Below are positions 13,925 through 21,622 of a DNA stretch of 21,622 nucleotides, in pieces. Origin of the DNA: a virus. A program made the translations under genes and the position numbers. The first letter of the stretch is position 1. Each line of letters starts with the position of its first letter. Location: the IMG/VR virus record IMGVR_UViG_3300044655_000583, positions 1 through 21,622 of that record; one strand, 5' to 3'. The notes under the pieces are model-generated. The model was given only the letters and a program-made list of their open reading frames with translations, was not told where the DNA came from and ran no database searches.

Positions 13925-15738
13925 TGGGAGATTTAAGAACAATAAGTTTAAGCGCATTTGATACGCAGATTTTTGACGAGGTCAAGCCAAGCGGTAAAAC
14001 TTATGTATTAAACGGAAAAAATAATGAGGGTTATGATTATGTGATTAATCGCTACAAATATTCTCCAACAAACGCTGCTATTTTAGATAGTTACTATTCT
14101 TATACTTATGGCCAAGGATTGACCGCAAATTATATGGCTAATCAAGCTATTCAAATGGCTAAAGTTAACAAACTATTTACAAAAGATACAGTTCGTAAAT
14201 TAGTAAAAGATTATACCTTATTTCATGAATGTAGTTTTGAGATAATTTTAGGTAAAACAGGAAATGAAATTGCACAAATAAATCACTTGCCAAAAAATAA
14301 AGTAGTTCCAAATGAAGTTGATGAAAATGGAGTTATTAATTCATATTGGTATTCTTACGATTGGAGTGATACAAGAAAATATCCGCCAACTCAAATACCG
14401 GTATTTGTACAAGGTACAACAGAAAAAAAGACAGTCTTTGTAATTAAAGAATATTCAATAAACGATTTCTATTTTGCAAGGCCATCATATTATTCAGGGT
14501 TAAATTATGCTGAATTAGAGGAGCAAATTTCTGTTTATTGTGTGAACCACATTAAAAACGGATTGAGCGCAGGACATATAATAAACGTAAATGAAGGTGT
14601 TACTGATGATGAGGTTAAAACGCAATTTGAACGTAACATTATTAAAAAATGGACAGGCGCAAATAACGCTAATAAGTTTATCTTATCCTTTAACTCAAAT
14701 AAAGACAATGCCACTACAATTGAAACAATAACGATAGCAGATGCGCATCAACAATATCAATTTTTAACAGAGGAAGCGAGAAAGCAATTATTGACAGCTC
14801 ACAAAGTTGTAAGCGGTGCAATTTTAGGAATACAAACAGCGACAGGATTTAGCAGTAATGCGGATGAAATTGCAACAGCATTTGATGAAACAATGTTGAA
14901 TGTAATAACACCAATGCAAAATGCTTTAACTGATGGATTCGAGTACGTATTAAGTCAAAATCAAATTACTTTACAATTGTATTTTGAAAATTTAAGGGAT
15001 GTTGATGTTGAAAATAATAAAAATGAAAGTTCTTATAATGGAGCGCAAATTTCAAGTGCGGTAGAAATATTGCAAAATGTTAAAGATGGCATTTTAACAA
15101 AAGAACAAGCTATGGTTTTCTTAATTCAATTCTTGAAATTGGATAAAGATGTTGCTACTTCAATGTTCAATGTTGGAAATTCAGTTCAAAAACTATCAGA
15201 AGAAAAAAAAAAGATAGGTAGTGAACTTATTGAATTAGGCGAGGATGAAGATTTAGAGAATTACGAGTTAATAGAGTGCAAACCTGTTGACTATGAAGAA
15301 GAAGAAAAGTTATCTTATAAATTTGCCACAAGCACAGGAATTGCTAATTCAAATCGAAGAAGTATTTATGATACTGATTTTTATCTTTTTCGTTATAGAT
15401 ACGCAGGTAATTCATCACCTGAAAGAGAATTTTGCAAAAATATGATGAGAGCAAATAAGATTTACAGAAGAGAGGATATTGAAGCCATGGGTGATATAAC
15501 AGTTAACCCCGGATTCGGTAAACATCCTAACCCAAATAACCCTTATTCTATTTGGAAATATAAGGGCGGTGGATTGTTAAGTGCTACATTTACAGGGGGA
15601 ACTTGCAAACACTATTGGGAAAAATTAACCTATAAAATTAAAGATGTTAAACCTGATGTTAAATCACCAATTGCTATTGACGATGCGAAAAAAGATAGAG
15701 CAAGTGGAATAGCAGGGATAGCACCTCACGACATATAA
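13924..15738 (+). CDS. Portal protein with a C-terminal head-morphogenesis-like extension
   Basis: Residues about 1-425 look like a portal: AAILDSYYSYTYGQGL early, HECSFEIILGK, a wing/stem region with FILSFNSNKDNATTIETITI at 252-271, helices LTEEARKQLLTAHKVVSGAI, and AFDETMLNVITPMQNAL. Portals form the dodecameric channel for DNA packaging and the head-tail joint. After an acidic linker (about 435-462), residues about 477-570 contain REFC (C504), YRREDI, NPGFGKHPNP, and a G-T-C-K-H-Y-W box (C561, H563, W565), a pattern seen in MuF-like or head-morphogenesis proteins. At 604 residues it is longer than a plain portal. The start is in a TAATG junction. Confidence 0.82.
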   Translation: MGDLRTISLSAFDTQIFDEVKPSGKTYVLNGKNNEGYDYVINRYKYSPTNAAILDSYYSYTYGQGLTANYMANQAIQMAKVNKLFTKDTVRKLVKDYTLFHECSFEIILGKTGNEIAQINHLPKNKVVPNEVDENGVINSYWYSYDWSDTRKYPPTQIPVFVQGTTEKKTVFVIKEYSINDFYFARPSYYSGLNYAELEEQISVYCVNHIKNGLSAGHIINVNEGVTDDEVKTQFERNIIKKWTGANNANKFILSFNSNKDNATTIETITIADAHQQYQFLTEEARKQLLTAHKVVSGAILGIQTATGFSSNADEIATAFDETMLNVITPMQNALTDGFEYVLSQNQITLQLYFENLRDVDVENNKNESSYNGAQISSAVEILQNVKDGILTKEQAMVFLIQFLKLDKDVATSMFNVGNSVQKLSEEKKKIGSELIELGEDEDLENYELIECKPVDYEEEEKLSYKFATSTGIANSNRRSIYDTDFYLFRYRYAGNSSPEREFCKNMMRANKIYRREDIEAMGDITVNPGFGKHPNPNNPYSIWKYKGGGLLSATFTGGTCKHYWEKLTYKIKDVKPDVKSPIAIDDAKKDRASGIAGIAPHDI

Positions 15739-15746
15739 AATAAATT

Positions 15747-16286
15747 ATGATATTACTAATCACACCACAGCAAGTAGTCGCAAAAACGCCTTTAAATGGC
15801 AACATTGACTTTGATAAGATAGTGCCTTGCATTGAGGATGCGCAAATAACAGATTTAGAGCCTTTAATAGGTCAAGTTTTATACGATAAGATTTGCACCG
15901 ATTTTGAGAATGACGATTTAGAGGATAATTATTTGACTTTATACAATGATTTTATAGTTGACTTTTTAATTCGTGCAACCGCTAAAAATGTGCTTTTGGT
16001 TTTAGCTTATCAAATATCAAATGGTGGTGTTTATAAGCATACTGCTGAAAATGCTGAAAGTGTAAGCAAATCAGAGGTTGATTATTTAATGGTTCAACAA
16101 AGAAGCAAACAAGAAGTTTTCGGACTTCGTATGCAAAAATGGTTATCTTACAACAGAATACCGGAATATACTAAACACAGCGATACAATTTCAAGAAAAA
16201 AATTAAATGTAGGCAGTTGGTGGTTTGGAAATAATAGTTGTAATGATTGCGGAAATATAGAAATCGACACTTATGGACAAGACTAA
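15747..16286 (+). CDS. Probable head-tail connector protein
   Basis: The 179-residue protein starts MILLITPQQVVAKTPLNGNI, then DFDKIVPCIEDAQITDLEPL and IGQVLYDKI, a helical pattern found in connector proteins that follow the portal in Bacteroidota phages. A long helical middle (YNDFIVDFLIRATAKNVLLV) follows. The C-terminus contains SWWFGNNSCNDCGN, with a CxxC at 165-168. Connectors sit below the portal ring and help attach the tail. The gene is 9 bases downstream of the portal and uses an AAATT-ATG start. I am moderately sure of the role. Confidence 0.65.
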   Translation: MILLITPQQVVAKTPLNGNIDFDKIVPCIEDAQITDLEPLIGQVLYDKICTDFENDDLEDNYLTLYNDFIVDFLIRATAKNVLLVLAYQISNGGVYKHTAENAESVSKSEVDYLMVQQRSKQEVFGLRMQKWLSYNRIPEYTKHSDTISRKKLNVGSWWFGNNSCNDCGNIEIDTYGQD

Positions 16287-16380
16287 AAAGCCAAACATCG
16301 CACGTTTAAGAAATGAAGAAAAATTGAAGCAGTTTTTATTTAAAAAACAAGTAAAAAAAGATGGCAAAGCAAATAATTAA
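16273..16380 (+). CDS. Tiny basic ORF (35 aa) between connector and fibre genes
   Basis: ATG at 16273 lies inside the connector's last codons and the frame ends at TAA 16378-16380, inside the fibre gene. The product is very basic (MDKTKKPNIARLRNEEKLKQ, then FLFKKQVKKDGKANN). It fills a gap of 74 bases that otherwise holds nothing. The overlaps at both ends resemble those of accepted genes here, but the length and low complexity mean chance is quite possible. Confidence 0.35.
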   Translation: MDKTKKPNIARLRNEEKLKQFLFKKQVKKDGKANN

Positions 16381-18097
16381 TGTCGGCACAACTGCCAACG
16401 ATGGCACAGGTGATAAGGTAAGGAATGCTTTTATAAAAGTCAATTCAAATTTTGATGAATTGTACGATGAAGGTGGTGCAAATATTACCGTAAACAATCC
16501 GGTTACTTCAACCGAAACAACATTAGATGAAGCCTTAAGCGATTTAAATACCGGTGGCGGTGGCACTCCAACGCTTCAAGAAGTTTTGGATAATAACCAC
16601 GATTTAGTTGATGGAAATAACTTTCAAGGAACAGGAGCAGGAGCAACCAATACAGGAACTGATGTAAATGCATTTGGAGCAGAGTCATCGGTAGATAACA
16701 CAGGAAATAATGTAAACGCTTTAGGTAGAGAAACTGCTATTGAAAATACGGGAAGCAACTTAAACGCATTTGGATATGCAGCCGCAACTCAAAATTCAGG
16801 AGATAATGTAAATGCTTTAGGTGCTTCTGCTGCACAATATAACATAGCAAATAATGTAAACGCTATGGGTTTAGATGCTGCGAGAAGTAACTCGGGTGAG
16901 CAAGTAAATGCTATTGGTGAAGCAGCCGCACTTAATAATACATTTAACAACGTAAACTTATTTGGACAATCTGCAACTGCTGATGAAGATGGTCAAACAG
17001 TACTTTCAAAAGATGGTACTATTATGGCTCGTATTTCAACTACTGATTTAACAGCAACAAGAAAATATAATTTACAAGATGGTGATGGAACTTTAGCTTT
17101 TTTAAGTGATATTACAACAGGTGGTGGTGTTACATCTGTTGGATTAACTATGCCAAGTGCTTTTAGTGTTACAAATAGTCCAATTACTTCAAGTGGTGAT
17201 ATAGCAGTAACAGGTGCAGGATTGGTTTCGCAATATGTTAGAGGTGATGGCACATTAGCTAACTTCCCAAATTCAACAGGTGGTGGTTCATCAGTTAATT
17301 ATTATCTTAATGGTAGTGTTTCTCAAGGTACATTTGGCGGTGATACTTATTATGAAATGAGTAAAACGCCAATACTTGGTGCGGGTACTAATTTTACAAG
17401 AACAAATGGACAAGGTAATGGATATATTGCATCTTTTATAACTGACGCAGGTGATCCTTCATTTTTGAATATCCCCGGTGGTAATTGGAATGTAGAATTT
17501 TATTTTCAATCAAGTGCAACAGGTGGAAGTCCACAATTTTATGCAGAACTTTACAAAGTTAGTGCTACTGATGTATTTACACTTGTTGCAAGTGGTTCAG
17601 CAAATCCTGAAGGTATTACAAATGGTACAACTGTTGACCAATACTTTACTTCAATTCCTGTTCCACAAACTTCATTACTTATAACTGATAGGTTAGCAAT
17701 TAGAATTTATGTTATTACAAGTGGAAGAACTATAACACTACATACAGAAAATGGAAATCTTTGCGAAGTATTAACTACATTTACAACAGGATTAACTGCA
17801 TTAAATGGACTAACAGATCAAGTGCAATTTTTTAATGTTGGAACAGGAGCTACAAATTTTAATATATCATCAAGTGGTGATACACATACATTTAATCTAT
17901 TATTCAATATAAGAAGGAATGCAAATAATTCTTCTAATAATAATATAAATTATAATGGATATGCCGTAACAGGTTCAGCAGAATCATCAGCAGTATGGAC
18001 TATAACAAGATTAACAATAGCTGCAAGTGGTTCAATCACAGTAGCAACCGCTACAAACGTAGCTTGGACAAATAGAGAATCAGCAACATATATATAA
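16361..18097 (+). CDS. Tail fibre / receptor-binding protein with seven 16-residue repeats
   Basis: The 578-residue protein opens with INVGTTANDGTGDKVRNAF then KVNSNFDEL, an N-terminal signature found in many phage fibre and baseplate proteins. After a linker with G runs, residues 99-210 form seven exact 16-residue repeats with a V-N-A-F/L/M/I-G core. A G/T/S-rich shaft follows with VTSVGLTMPSAFSVTNSPIT, a motif frequent in phage fibres. The C-terminus (about 480-578) has beta-rich sequence ending WTITRLTIAASGSITVAT and NVAWTNRES, typical of a fibre tip. It would bind the host surface. It starts with ATGGCA after an A-rich leader and overlaps the tiny ORF before it. Confidence 0.8.
   Translation: MAKQIINVGTTANDGTGDKVRNAFIKVNSNFDELYDEGGANITVNNPVTSTETTLDEALSDLNTGGGGTPTLQEVLDNNHDLVDGNNFQGTGAGATNTGTDVNAFGAESSVDNTGNNVNALGRETAIENTGSNLNAFGYAAATQNSGDNVNALGASAAQYNIANNVNAMGLDAARSNSGEQVNAIGEAAALNNTFNNVNLFGQSATADEDGQTVLSKDGTIMARISTTDLTATRKYNLQDGDGTLAFLSDITTGGGVTSVGLTMPSAFSVTNSPITSSGDIAVTGAGLVSQYVRGDGTLANFPNSTGGGSSVNYYLNGSVSQGTFGGDTYYEMSKTPILGAGTNFTRTNGQGNGYIASFITDAGDPSFLNIPGGNWNVEFYFQSSATGGSPQFYAELYKVSATDVFTLVASGSANPEGITNGTTVDQYFTSIPVPQTSLLITDRLAIRIYVITSGRTITLHTENGNLCEVLTTFTTGLTALNGLTDQVQFFNVGTGATNFNISSSGDTHTFNLLFNIRRNANNSSNNNINYNGYAVTGSAESSAVWTITRLTIAASGSITVATATNVAWTNRESATYI
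16655..16990 (+). repeat. Seven tandem 48-bp protein-coding repeats
   Basis: Seven consecutive units of exactly 48 bases encode 16 residues each. The shared core reads V/L-N-A/L-F/L/M/I-G, followed by two or three small residues and ending N-T, N-S or similar. Representative units are GTDVNAFGAESSVDNT, GNNVNALGRETAIENT and ANNVNAMGLDAARSNS. The DNA has diverged while the amino-acid core is kept, so selection acts on structure. A short-period beta-solenoid, as in some fibre shafts and adhesin heads, is the likely fold. Confidence 0.85.
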
Positions 18098-18108
18098 AAA
18101 TAGAAATT

Positions 18109-18399
18109 ATGCCAATTACAAGTACAAATCCGATTGAAGTAGATGGAGTAGAGTATCCATATTTTATGATTAATTTAGCAATATCGCCATTAGTTAAACC
18201 AACTGACATAGGTGCAAGTGTTGCTATGAGATTAACACCTTATAGAGTTTTAGAAGATGGTAGTTCAGTAAGTTTACCCGACAATTCTATTCCTATTACT
18301 TATATGGATGTTTTTGATAGTGGAGATACAGATGCTATAAATGCAGCAGCTACAATTATGGGTGCTTTGCAAACTTTTATTAATGATAAAAATCTTTAA
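18109..18399 (+). CDS. Small hypothetical protein (96 aa) between fibre genes
   Basis: The product begins MPITSTNPIEVDGVEYPYFM, followed by INLAISPLVKPTDIGASVAM and a C-terminal helical segment (AINAAATIMGALQTFINDKN). It has no signal peptide or known motif. It lies 11 bases after the fibre gene and 2 bases before the second adhesin, with the AAATT-ATG start common here. Proteins of this size next to fibres can be fibre chaperones or small virion components, but no specific feature supports either. Confidence 0.65.
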   Translation: MPITSTNPIEVDGVEYPYFMINLAISPLVKPTDIGASVAMRLTPYRVLEDGSSVSLPDNSIPITYMDVFDSGDTDAINAAATIMGALQTFINDKNL

Positions 18400-18401
18400 T
18401 T

Positions 18402-19658
18402 ATGGCTTTTAGATATGCAGTAGCAAGTGGTAACTGGAGTAATACAGCAACTTGGGATGGTGGTACATTACCAACCGCATCAGATGATGTATTTTCTAAT
18501 AACTTTACAGTAACTATTGATGGAACTTTTACAGTTTTGTCAATTAGAAATACATTAAATGCAGCATTGCCTACTATTGCAGCTGGTGGACAATTTAGAT
18601 ATGCAAATGGTGGTAATTTAACTTGTACTGCTGCACAAGCTATTTATGTAGGTTCAACAACACCAACACTTGAAATGACTTTAGCAAGTCCTAATACTGC
18701 TACTTTTAATGGTAGTGTTTTGACAATGACTGCTACTGCAAATTATAACGCAATTAGACATTCAAGTAGTGGCACTTTAAATTGTAATGGAAATTACAGT
18801 ATAGATGGTTCTACTGCTAGAGCTATAATATCAGTAACTTCTACGGGCATTCTCAATATTGTTGGAGATATTTCTTCTACATATACTGGAAGTTCCAATG
18901 GTATTGTTACTATATCTATGGCTACTGCTGGAACTATAAATATAACTGGAAATGTAACTGCTGGAACTACTACTTTTATTGCATCTTCCAGTATTAGTGT
19001 AAGTGCTGGAACTTTAAATATAACTGGAAATACAACTGCAAATAATACATCGGCAGTTTATTTAGGTGGTGCAGTTAATTATACTCAAATAGGAAATGTA
19101 AATGCATCAACAGTACAACCAGCTATTTATAATGCAACAACTGCTGCAACGATTTCTGTTACTGGAATAATAACTGCATCAACTGGAAGTCCAGCAATAT
19201 ATTCTGGTTTTGCTTTAGTAAGTGGGTATTCATCTGGAACATTTGTAAGAGTAAGTGGAAACGTAGTTAATTCATCTAATAATATGGCTATTGTAGCACC
19301 AAGAGTAACAATAGACACAAATACCGCAAGTTGGTTATTTCAAATATCAACAGGTGGTAATAGAACTTTATATGCAGCAGGTGTAGCTTTAGGTAATCCT
19401 GAAACAAGCAATGTAAGATTTGGAACTACTTATGGTGCATCAAGTGAACTTACAGGAACTTTAAGAGTACCAACTGCTGCAAATGTATTGAGTGGAGTTT
19501 TAGTAGATAACACAACTGGAACATTATTAATGACACCAGCAGACTTTTGGAACTATTTAATTGCAAGTGGATTTACTGCTAATAGTATTGGAGATAGATT
19601 GCAAAACGCTTCAACAGTAGCAACAACAGGTGGACAAATAGCAGCATATACTATATAA
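18402..19658 (+). CDS. Beta-helical tail fibre/adhesin-like protein
   Basis: The 418-residue protein opens with ASGNWSNTATWDGGTLPTAS then DDVFSNNFTVTIDG, a W-x-x-x-x-x-W-x-G-G-x-x-P start typical of Bacteroidota surface and adhesin proteins with parallel beta-helix folds. Its body is almost entirely T, S, G, N, I and V with repeating turns such as GTLNITGNTTA and GTINITGNVTA. Such composition fits a beta-solenoid fibre or tailspike shaft. A short helical C-terminus with TPADFWNYLIASGF follows, possibly a trimerisation or tip element. No depolymerase active site can be read. A second receptor-binding protein is the likeliest role. Confidence 0.72.
   Translation: MAFRYAVASGNWSNTATWDGGTLPTASDDVFSNNFTVTIDGTFTVLSIRNTLNAALPTIAAGGQFRYANGGNLTCTAAQAIYVGSTTPTLEMTLASPNTATFNGSVLTMTATANYNAIRHSSSGTLNCNGNYSIDGSTARAIISVTSTGILNIVGDISSTYTGSSNGIVTISMATAGTINITGNVTAGTTTFIASSSISVSAGTLNITGNTTANNTSAVYLGGAVNYTQIGNVNASTVQPAIYNATTAATISVTGIITASTGSPAIYSGFALVSGYSSGTFVRVSGNVVNSSNNMAIVAPRVTIDTNTASWLFQISTGGNRTLYAAGVALGNPETSNVRFGTTYGASSELTGTLRVPTAANVLSGVLVDNTTGTLLMTPADFWNYLIASGFTANSIGDRLQNASTVATTGGQIAAYTI
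18926..19039 (+). repeat. Direct repeat inside the beta-helical adhesin gene
   Basis: Two 36-base copies, 18926-18961 and 19004-19039, match at 33 of 36 positions and are offset by 78 bases (26 codons), so the frame is kept. Each encodes an A-G-T-x-N-I-T-G-N-x-T-A strand-turn unit. The high DNA identity suggests recent duplication or recombination within the gene. Confidence 0.8.
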
Positions 19659-19661
19659 ATT

Positions 19662-20021
19662 ATGAAAACAATTAGAAATATAGCGCATTACATAATTGGT
19701 TTTGTTTTCCTTTATACTATTGGGAATGCAACTTATGTGAATGATTTTTGGTTTTGGCAAAAGATAATTGGTTCAATAGTAATAGGATTAGTCTTTGGTG
19801 GAGCAATGGGCGCATTTTGGGAGTTTGGAAACAATGTTGCATTTGGCATTCAACATGACGAAAAGGATGTAAAAAGAACTGCAATAGGCGGTATTTTCGG
19901 CTGTATGTTGGCTTGTTTTTATACAGATATATATTTTATTAGCTTTTGGCTATTTAACTCTTGTATAGTATTAATTATAATTGATTTGATAAGAGCCATT
20001 ATAAAGAAGAATAAAAAATGA
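19662..20021 (+). CDS. Multi-pass membrane protein of the lysis region (119 aa)
   Basis: Several hydrophobic segments are visible: residues about 8-22 (AHYIIGFVFLYTIGN), 34-52 (KIIGSIVIGLVFGGAMGAF), 74-88 and 92-111 (FISFWLFNSCIVLIIIDLIR), with a basic end (KKNKK). It overlaps the next small membrane protein as ATGA, and the block ends in a peptidase gene, so it probably belongs to the lysis cassette. It could be a holin-like or regulatory membrane protein. Three to four membrane passes at this size are compatible with a holin, but the next gene is a better candidate. Confidence 0.65.
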   Translation: MKTIRNIAHYIIGFVFLYTIGNATYVNDFWFWQKIIGSIVIGLVFGGAMGAFWEFGNNVAFGIQHDEKDVKRTAIGGIFGCMLACFYTDIYFISFWLFNSCIVLIIIDLIRAIIKKNKK

Positions 20022-20245
20022 AACTATTAACAGACACTTTAAAATCTAACGGAAAATGGAGTCAAAAAAGATTGATGACATTTAGTTCATTTTTTATTGC
20101 CAGTACTTATGCTTTTATGCCTTTAGTAGATAATAAATTTGATGTTAAAGAGTTTGTCTTTTTAGGATTTTTGGGTGCTGGAGGATTTAGTTTATTTCGC
20201 ACACAGAAACAGAATGAGAATATAATAAATAATAGAAATGAATAA
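20018..20245 (+). CDS. Putative holin (75 aa, two membrane segments)
   Basis: The small protein has a basic N-terminus (KSNGKWSQKRL), a first hydrophobic segment at about 20-37 (MTFSSFFIASTYAFMPLV), a short loop with D-N-K-F-D-V-K-E, a second segment at about 46-60 (FVFLGFLGAGGFSLF), and a polar Q/N-rich tail. Two membrane passes with a charged tail fit class II holins, which open the inner membrane so the peptidase reaches the cell wall. It overlaps its neighbours by 4 and 8 bases. The role is inferred from topology and the downstream peptidase. Confidence 0.6.
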   Translation: MKLLTDTLKSNGKWSQKRLMTFSSFFIASTYAFMPLVDNKFDVKEFVFLGFLGAGGFSLFRTQKQNENIINNRNE

Positions 20246-20423
20246 CGCTCACGACTTAAAAGTTTTAATGGTAAATGGTTTTTTAATTAGTTTCTCTTTC
20301 TCAAATGTAGAGTTAGGATTAAAGATTTTATCTTTATTACTGGCGGTAGGTTATACTGCTAGACGTTGGTGGTTAATGGAAAAAAATAAACAAAATGATA
20401 ACTCAAGAACAACTGATTTCTAA
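20238..20423 (+). CDS. Small single-pass membrane protein (61 aa), lysis-associated
   Basis: The product has one clear membrane segment at about 25-40 ([16 protein letters not shown]), followed by basic and aromatic residues ([10 protein letters not shown]) and a polar tail. An earlier weakly hydrophobic stretch at 9-22 could insert too. It lies between the putative holin and the peptidase, overlapping them by 8 and 29 bases. It could be a second holin component, a pinholin-like protein or an antiholin. No spanin lipobox is present. Confidence 0.6.
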   Translation: MNNAHDLKVLMVNGFLISFSFSNVELGLKILSLLLAVGYTARRWWLMEKNKQNDNSRTTDF

Positions 20424-20853
20424 ATACGGAACACCAAATAAGGATGGTAAAGGATATATTGTGCAAATAACATTACCTTATCCAATGTATTATGATGGCA
20501 AAAAAGTCACTAAAATAAGATGTCATAAATTAGTTGCTGATAAGCTACTTGCAATCTTTAACGATATATTAGAGTTTTATGGTCAGGATGCAATTCGCGA
20601 TTTAAAAATTGACGATTATGGCGGTTGTTTTAATTATCGTTTAATGCGTGGTGGCACTAAATTAAGCGTACATAGTTGGGGTTGTGCTATTGATTTAAAC
20701 CCAAGCCGAAATCTATTAAAAGAAACTTCAAAGACTGCTCGATTTGCACGAATGGAATATAAGCCAATGATTGACATTTTTTATAAGCATGGCTTTGAAA
20801 GTTTAGGCAGAGAAAAGAATTACGATTGGATGCATTTTCAAGTAAAAGATTAA
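20395..20853 (+). CDS. M15-family peptidase endolysin
   Basis: The 152-residue enzyme carries the M15-type motif [10 protein letters not shown], with H93 and D100 as zinc ligands, and a C-terminal N-Y-D-W-M-H in which H147 is the third ligand and D144 the likely catalytic acid. Members such as L-alanyl-D-glutamate endopeptidases cut the peptide cross-links of peptidoglycan. There is no signal peptide, so it needs the membrane proteins encoded just upstream to reach its target. The length fits a single-domain endolysin without a cell-wall-binding domain, normal for phages of Gram-negative hosts. The start lies inside the preceding gene. Confidence 0.9.
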   Translation: MITQEQLISKYGTPNKDGKGYIVQITLPYPMYYDGKKVTKIRCHKLVADKLLAIFNDILEFYGQDAIRDLKIDDYGGCFNYRLMRGGTKLSVHSWGCAIDLNPSRNLLKETSKTARFARMEYKPMIDIFYKHGFESLGREKNYDWMHFQVKD

Positions 20854-21622
20854 ATGGCTGAAAAAGGGAATCAAAACGCTGCTACTTATAAAAAAGATAT
20901 TGTTTTATCTTTTATAAATCAATTTCCAAACGCAAGTACAATGGCCATTTCCCGATTAATTTATAATGAGCATAAATTAGATTTTACTTCACTTGATGGC
21001 GTAAGGTCAAACGTTAGAAGATACAGAGGGGAAAATGGTAAAAATAGTTCACCTATTTCCAAAGCGGGAGTGCGTACTGAAACTCAAAAAAAACAATCTA
21101 TGAGCAGAATAATTGATTTACCTAATAGCGATTACGAAAAGTGTGAAGCCTTTATTATTCCCAAAGGCCAAAATAATATTTTAATTTTAAGTGATATTCA
21201 TTTCCCTTATCAAGATAACAAAGCGTTAGAACTTGCTTTAAATTATGGACTTGAAAACAAAGTCAATACAATATACTTAAATGGTGATATTGCAGACTTT
21301 TACCAATGCAGTCGATTTACTAAAGACAGACGATTAAGGGATATGGCTGGAGAGTTAGAAATGGTGAGAGGGTTTTTAAAAACAGTTCAAGACCTATTCA
21401 AATGTCCTATTTACTATAAAATCGGAAATCACGAAAAAAGATATGAAGATTATTTAATGATTAAAGCACCGGAACTTTTAGGGATTGATGATTTTAAACT
21501 TGAACAATTATTAAGATTCAGAGAGTTTGGCGTTACATTAGTTAAAGATAAGCAAATGGCAATGGCTGGTAAACTTCCAATACTTCATGGTCATGAGTGG
21601 TTCGGTGGATTTGCTCCGCCTG
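20854..21622 (+). CDS. Calcineurin-like metallophosphoesterase, partial (C-terminus outside window)
   Basis: ATG at 20854 directly follows the peptidase stop, and the frame stays open to the right edge (256 residues seen). Metal-binding motifs appear in the usual order: D-I-H at 114-116 (SDIHFP), G-D at 144-145 (NGDIADF), G-N-H-E at 191-194, and H-G-H at 245-247. These coordinate a two-metal centre that hydrolyses phosphate esters. Residues 1-100 form an extra N-terminal region with helical, basic sequence (VRSNVRRYRG), which could be a small DNA-binding fold. In phages such enzymes are usually linked to nucleic-acid metabolism; the substrate cannot be told. It may open the next functional module. 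Confidence 0.9.
   Translation, partial: MAEKGNQNAATYKKDIVLSFINQFPNASTMAISRLIYNEHKLDFTSLDGVRSNVRRYRGENGKNSSPISKAGVRTETQKKQSMSRIIDLPNSDYEKCEAFIIPKGQNNILILSDIHFPYQDNKALELALNYGLENKVNTIYLNGDIADFYQCSRFTKDRRLRDMAGELEMVRGFLKTVQDLFKCPIYYKIGNHEKRYEDYLMIKAPELLGIDDFKLEQLLRFREFGVTLVKDKQMAMAGKLPILHGHEWFGGFAPP

Noticed and set aside
15375-15410. TCGTTATA inside the portal gene
   Set aside because: It encodes F-R-Y-R in frame, and no ATG follows at the 5-base spacing.
1-21622. tRNA genes, CRISPR arrays and insertion sequences
   Set aside because: No cloverleaf-like sequence, no regularly spaced direct repeats with unique spacers, and no transposase or terminal inverted repeats were seen on reading both strands.

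Overview
The window is part of a double-stranded DNA tailed-phage genome (or prophage) whose host is most likely a Bacteroidota/Flavobacteriia bacterium. Four things point there: the very AT-rich composition; starts that lack Shine-Dalgarno sequences and lie in A/T-rich leaders; a Bacteroidota-type promoter (TTTG, 19 bases, TATATTTG) in the divergent region at 497-594; and proteins typical of Bacteroidota phages, including a C-terminal BACON-like domain. The tape-measure protein and the absence of any sheath gene suggest a siphovirus with a long non-contractile tail.

Layout. Bases 1-496 hold four tightly packed minus-strand genes, three complete (28, 43 and 56 codons) and one cut by the left edge. 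From 595 to 21622 every gene is on the plus strand. 595-1554: an unknown gene, a sigma-70-like regulator and a CxxC-pair protein. 1584-3067: small and large terminase subunits. 3099-8814: a gene pair that looks joined by a -1 frameshift, a tail-completion-like protein, an HK97-gp10-like neck protein, two large tail proteins and a small overlapping gene. 8787-10892: tape measure. 10931-13546: prohead protease with a scaffold-like tail, major capsid protein, and a probable tail-tube protein followed by a strong terminator. 13634-16380: a small structural protein, the portal with a C-terminal extension, a head-tail connector and a tiny ORF. 16361-19658: two fibre/adhesin genes around a small unknown. 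19662-20853: three small membrane proteins and an M15-type peptidase, which form the lysis cassette. 20854 to the right edge: a calcineurin-like phosphoesterase that runs off the window.

The most interesting signal is a leader repeated before exactly three genes (starts 3099, 10931 and 13634): ATCA, 13 bases, TCGTTATA, 5 bases, ATG, with identical spacing each time. These genes head the three structural blocks, and one copy begins just after an intrinsic terminator, so it is probably a promoter. It does not match the host TAnnTTTG element. That element occurs in the same geometry before the start at 595, which leads into the sigma-like gene. I infer a cascade: a host-type promoter makes a phage sigma factor, and that factor fires three near-leaderless late promoters. 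This is a hypothesis from sequence only.

The head and tail modules are also permuted relative to the usual siphovirus order: most tail genes come before the capsid genes, and the portal comes after the capsid.
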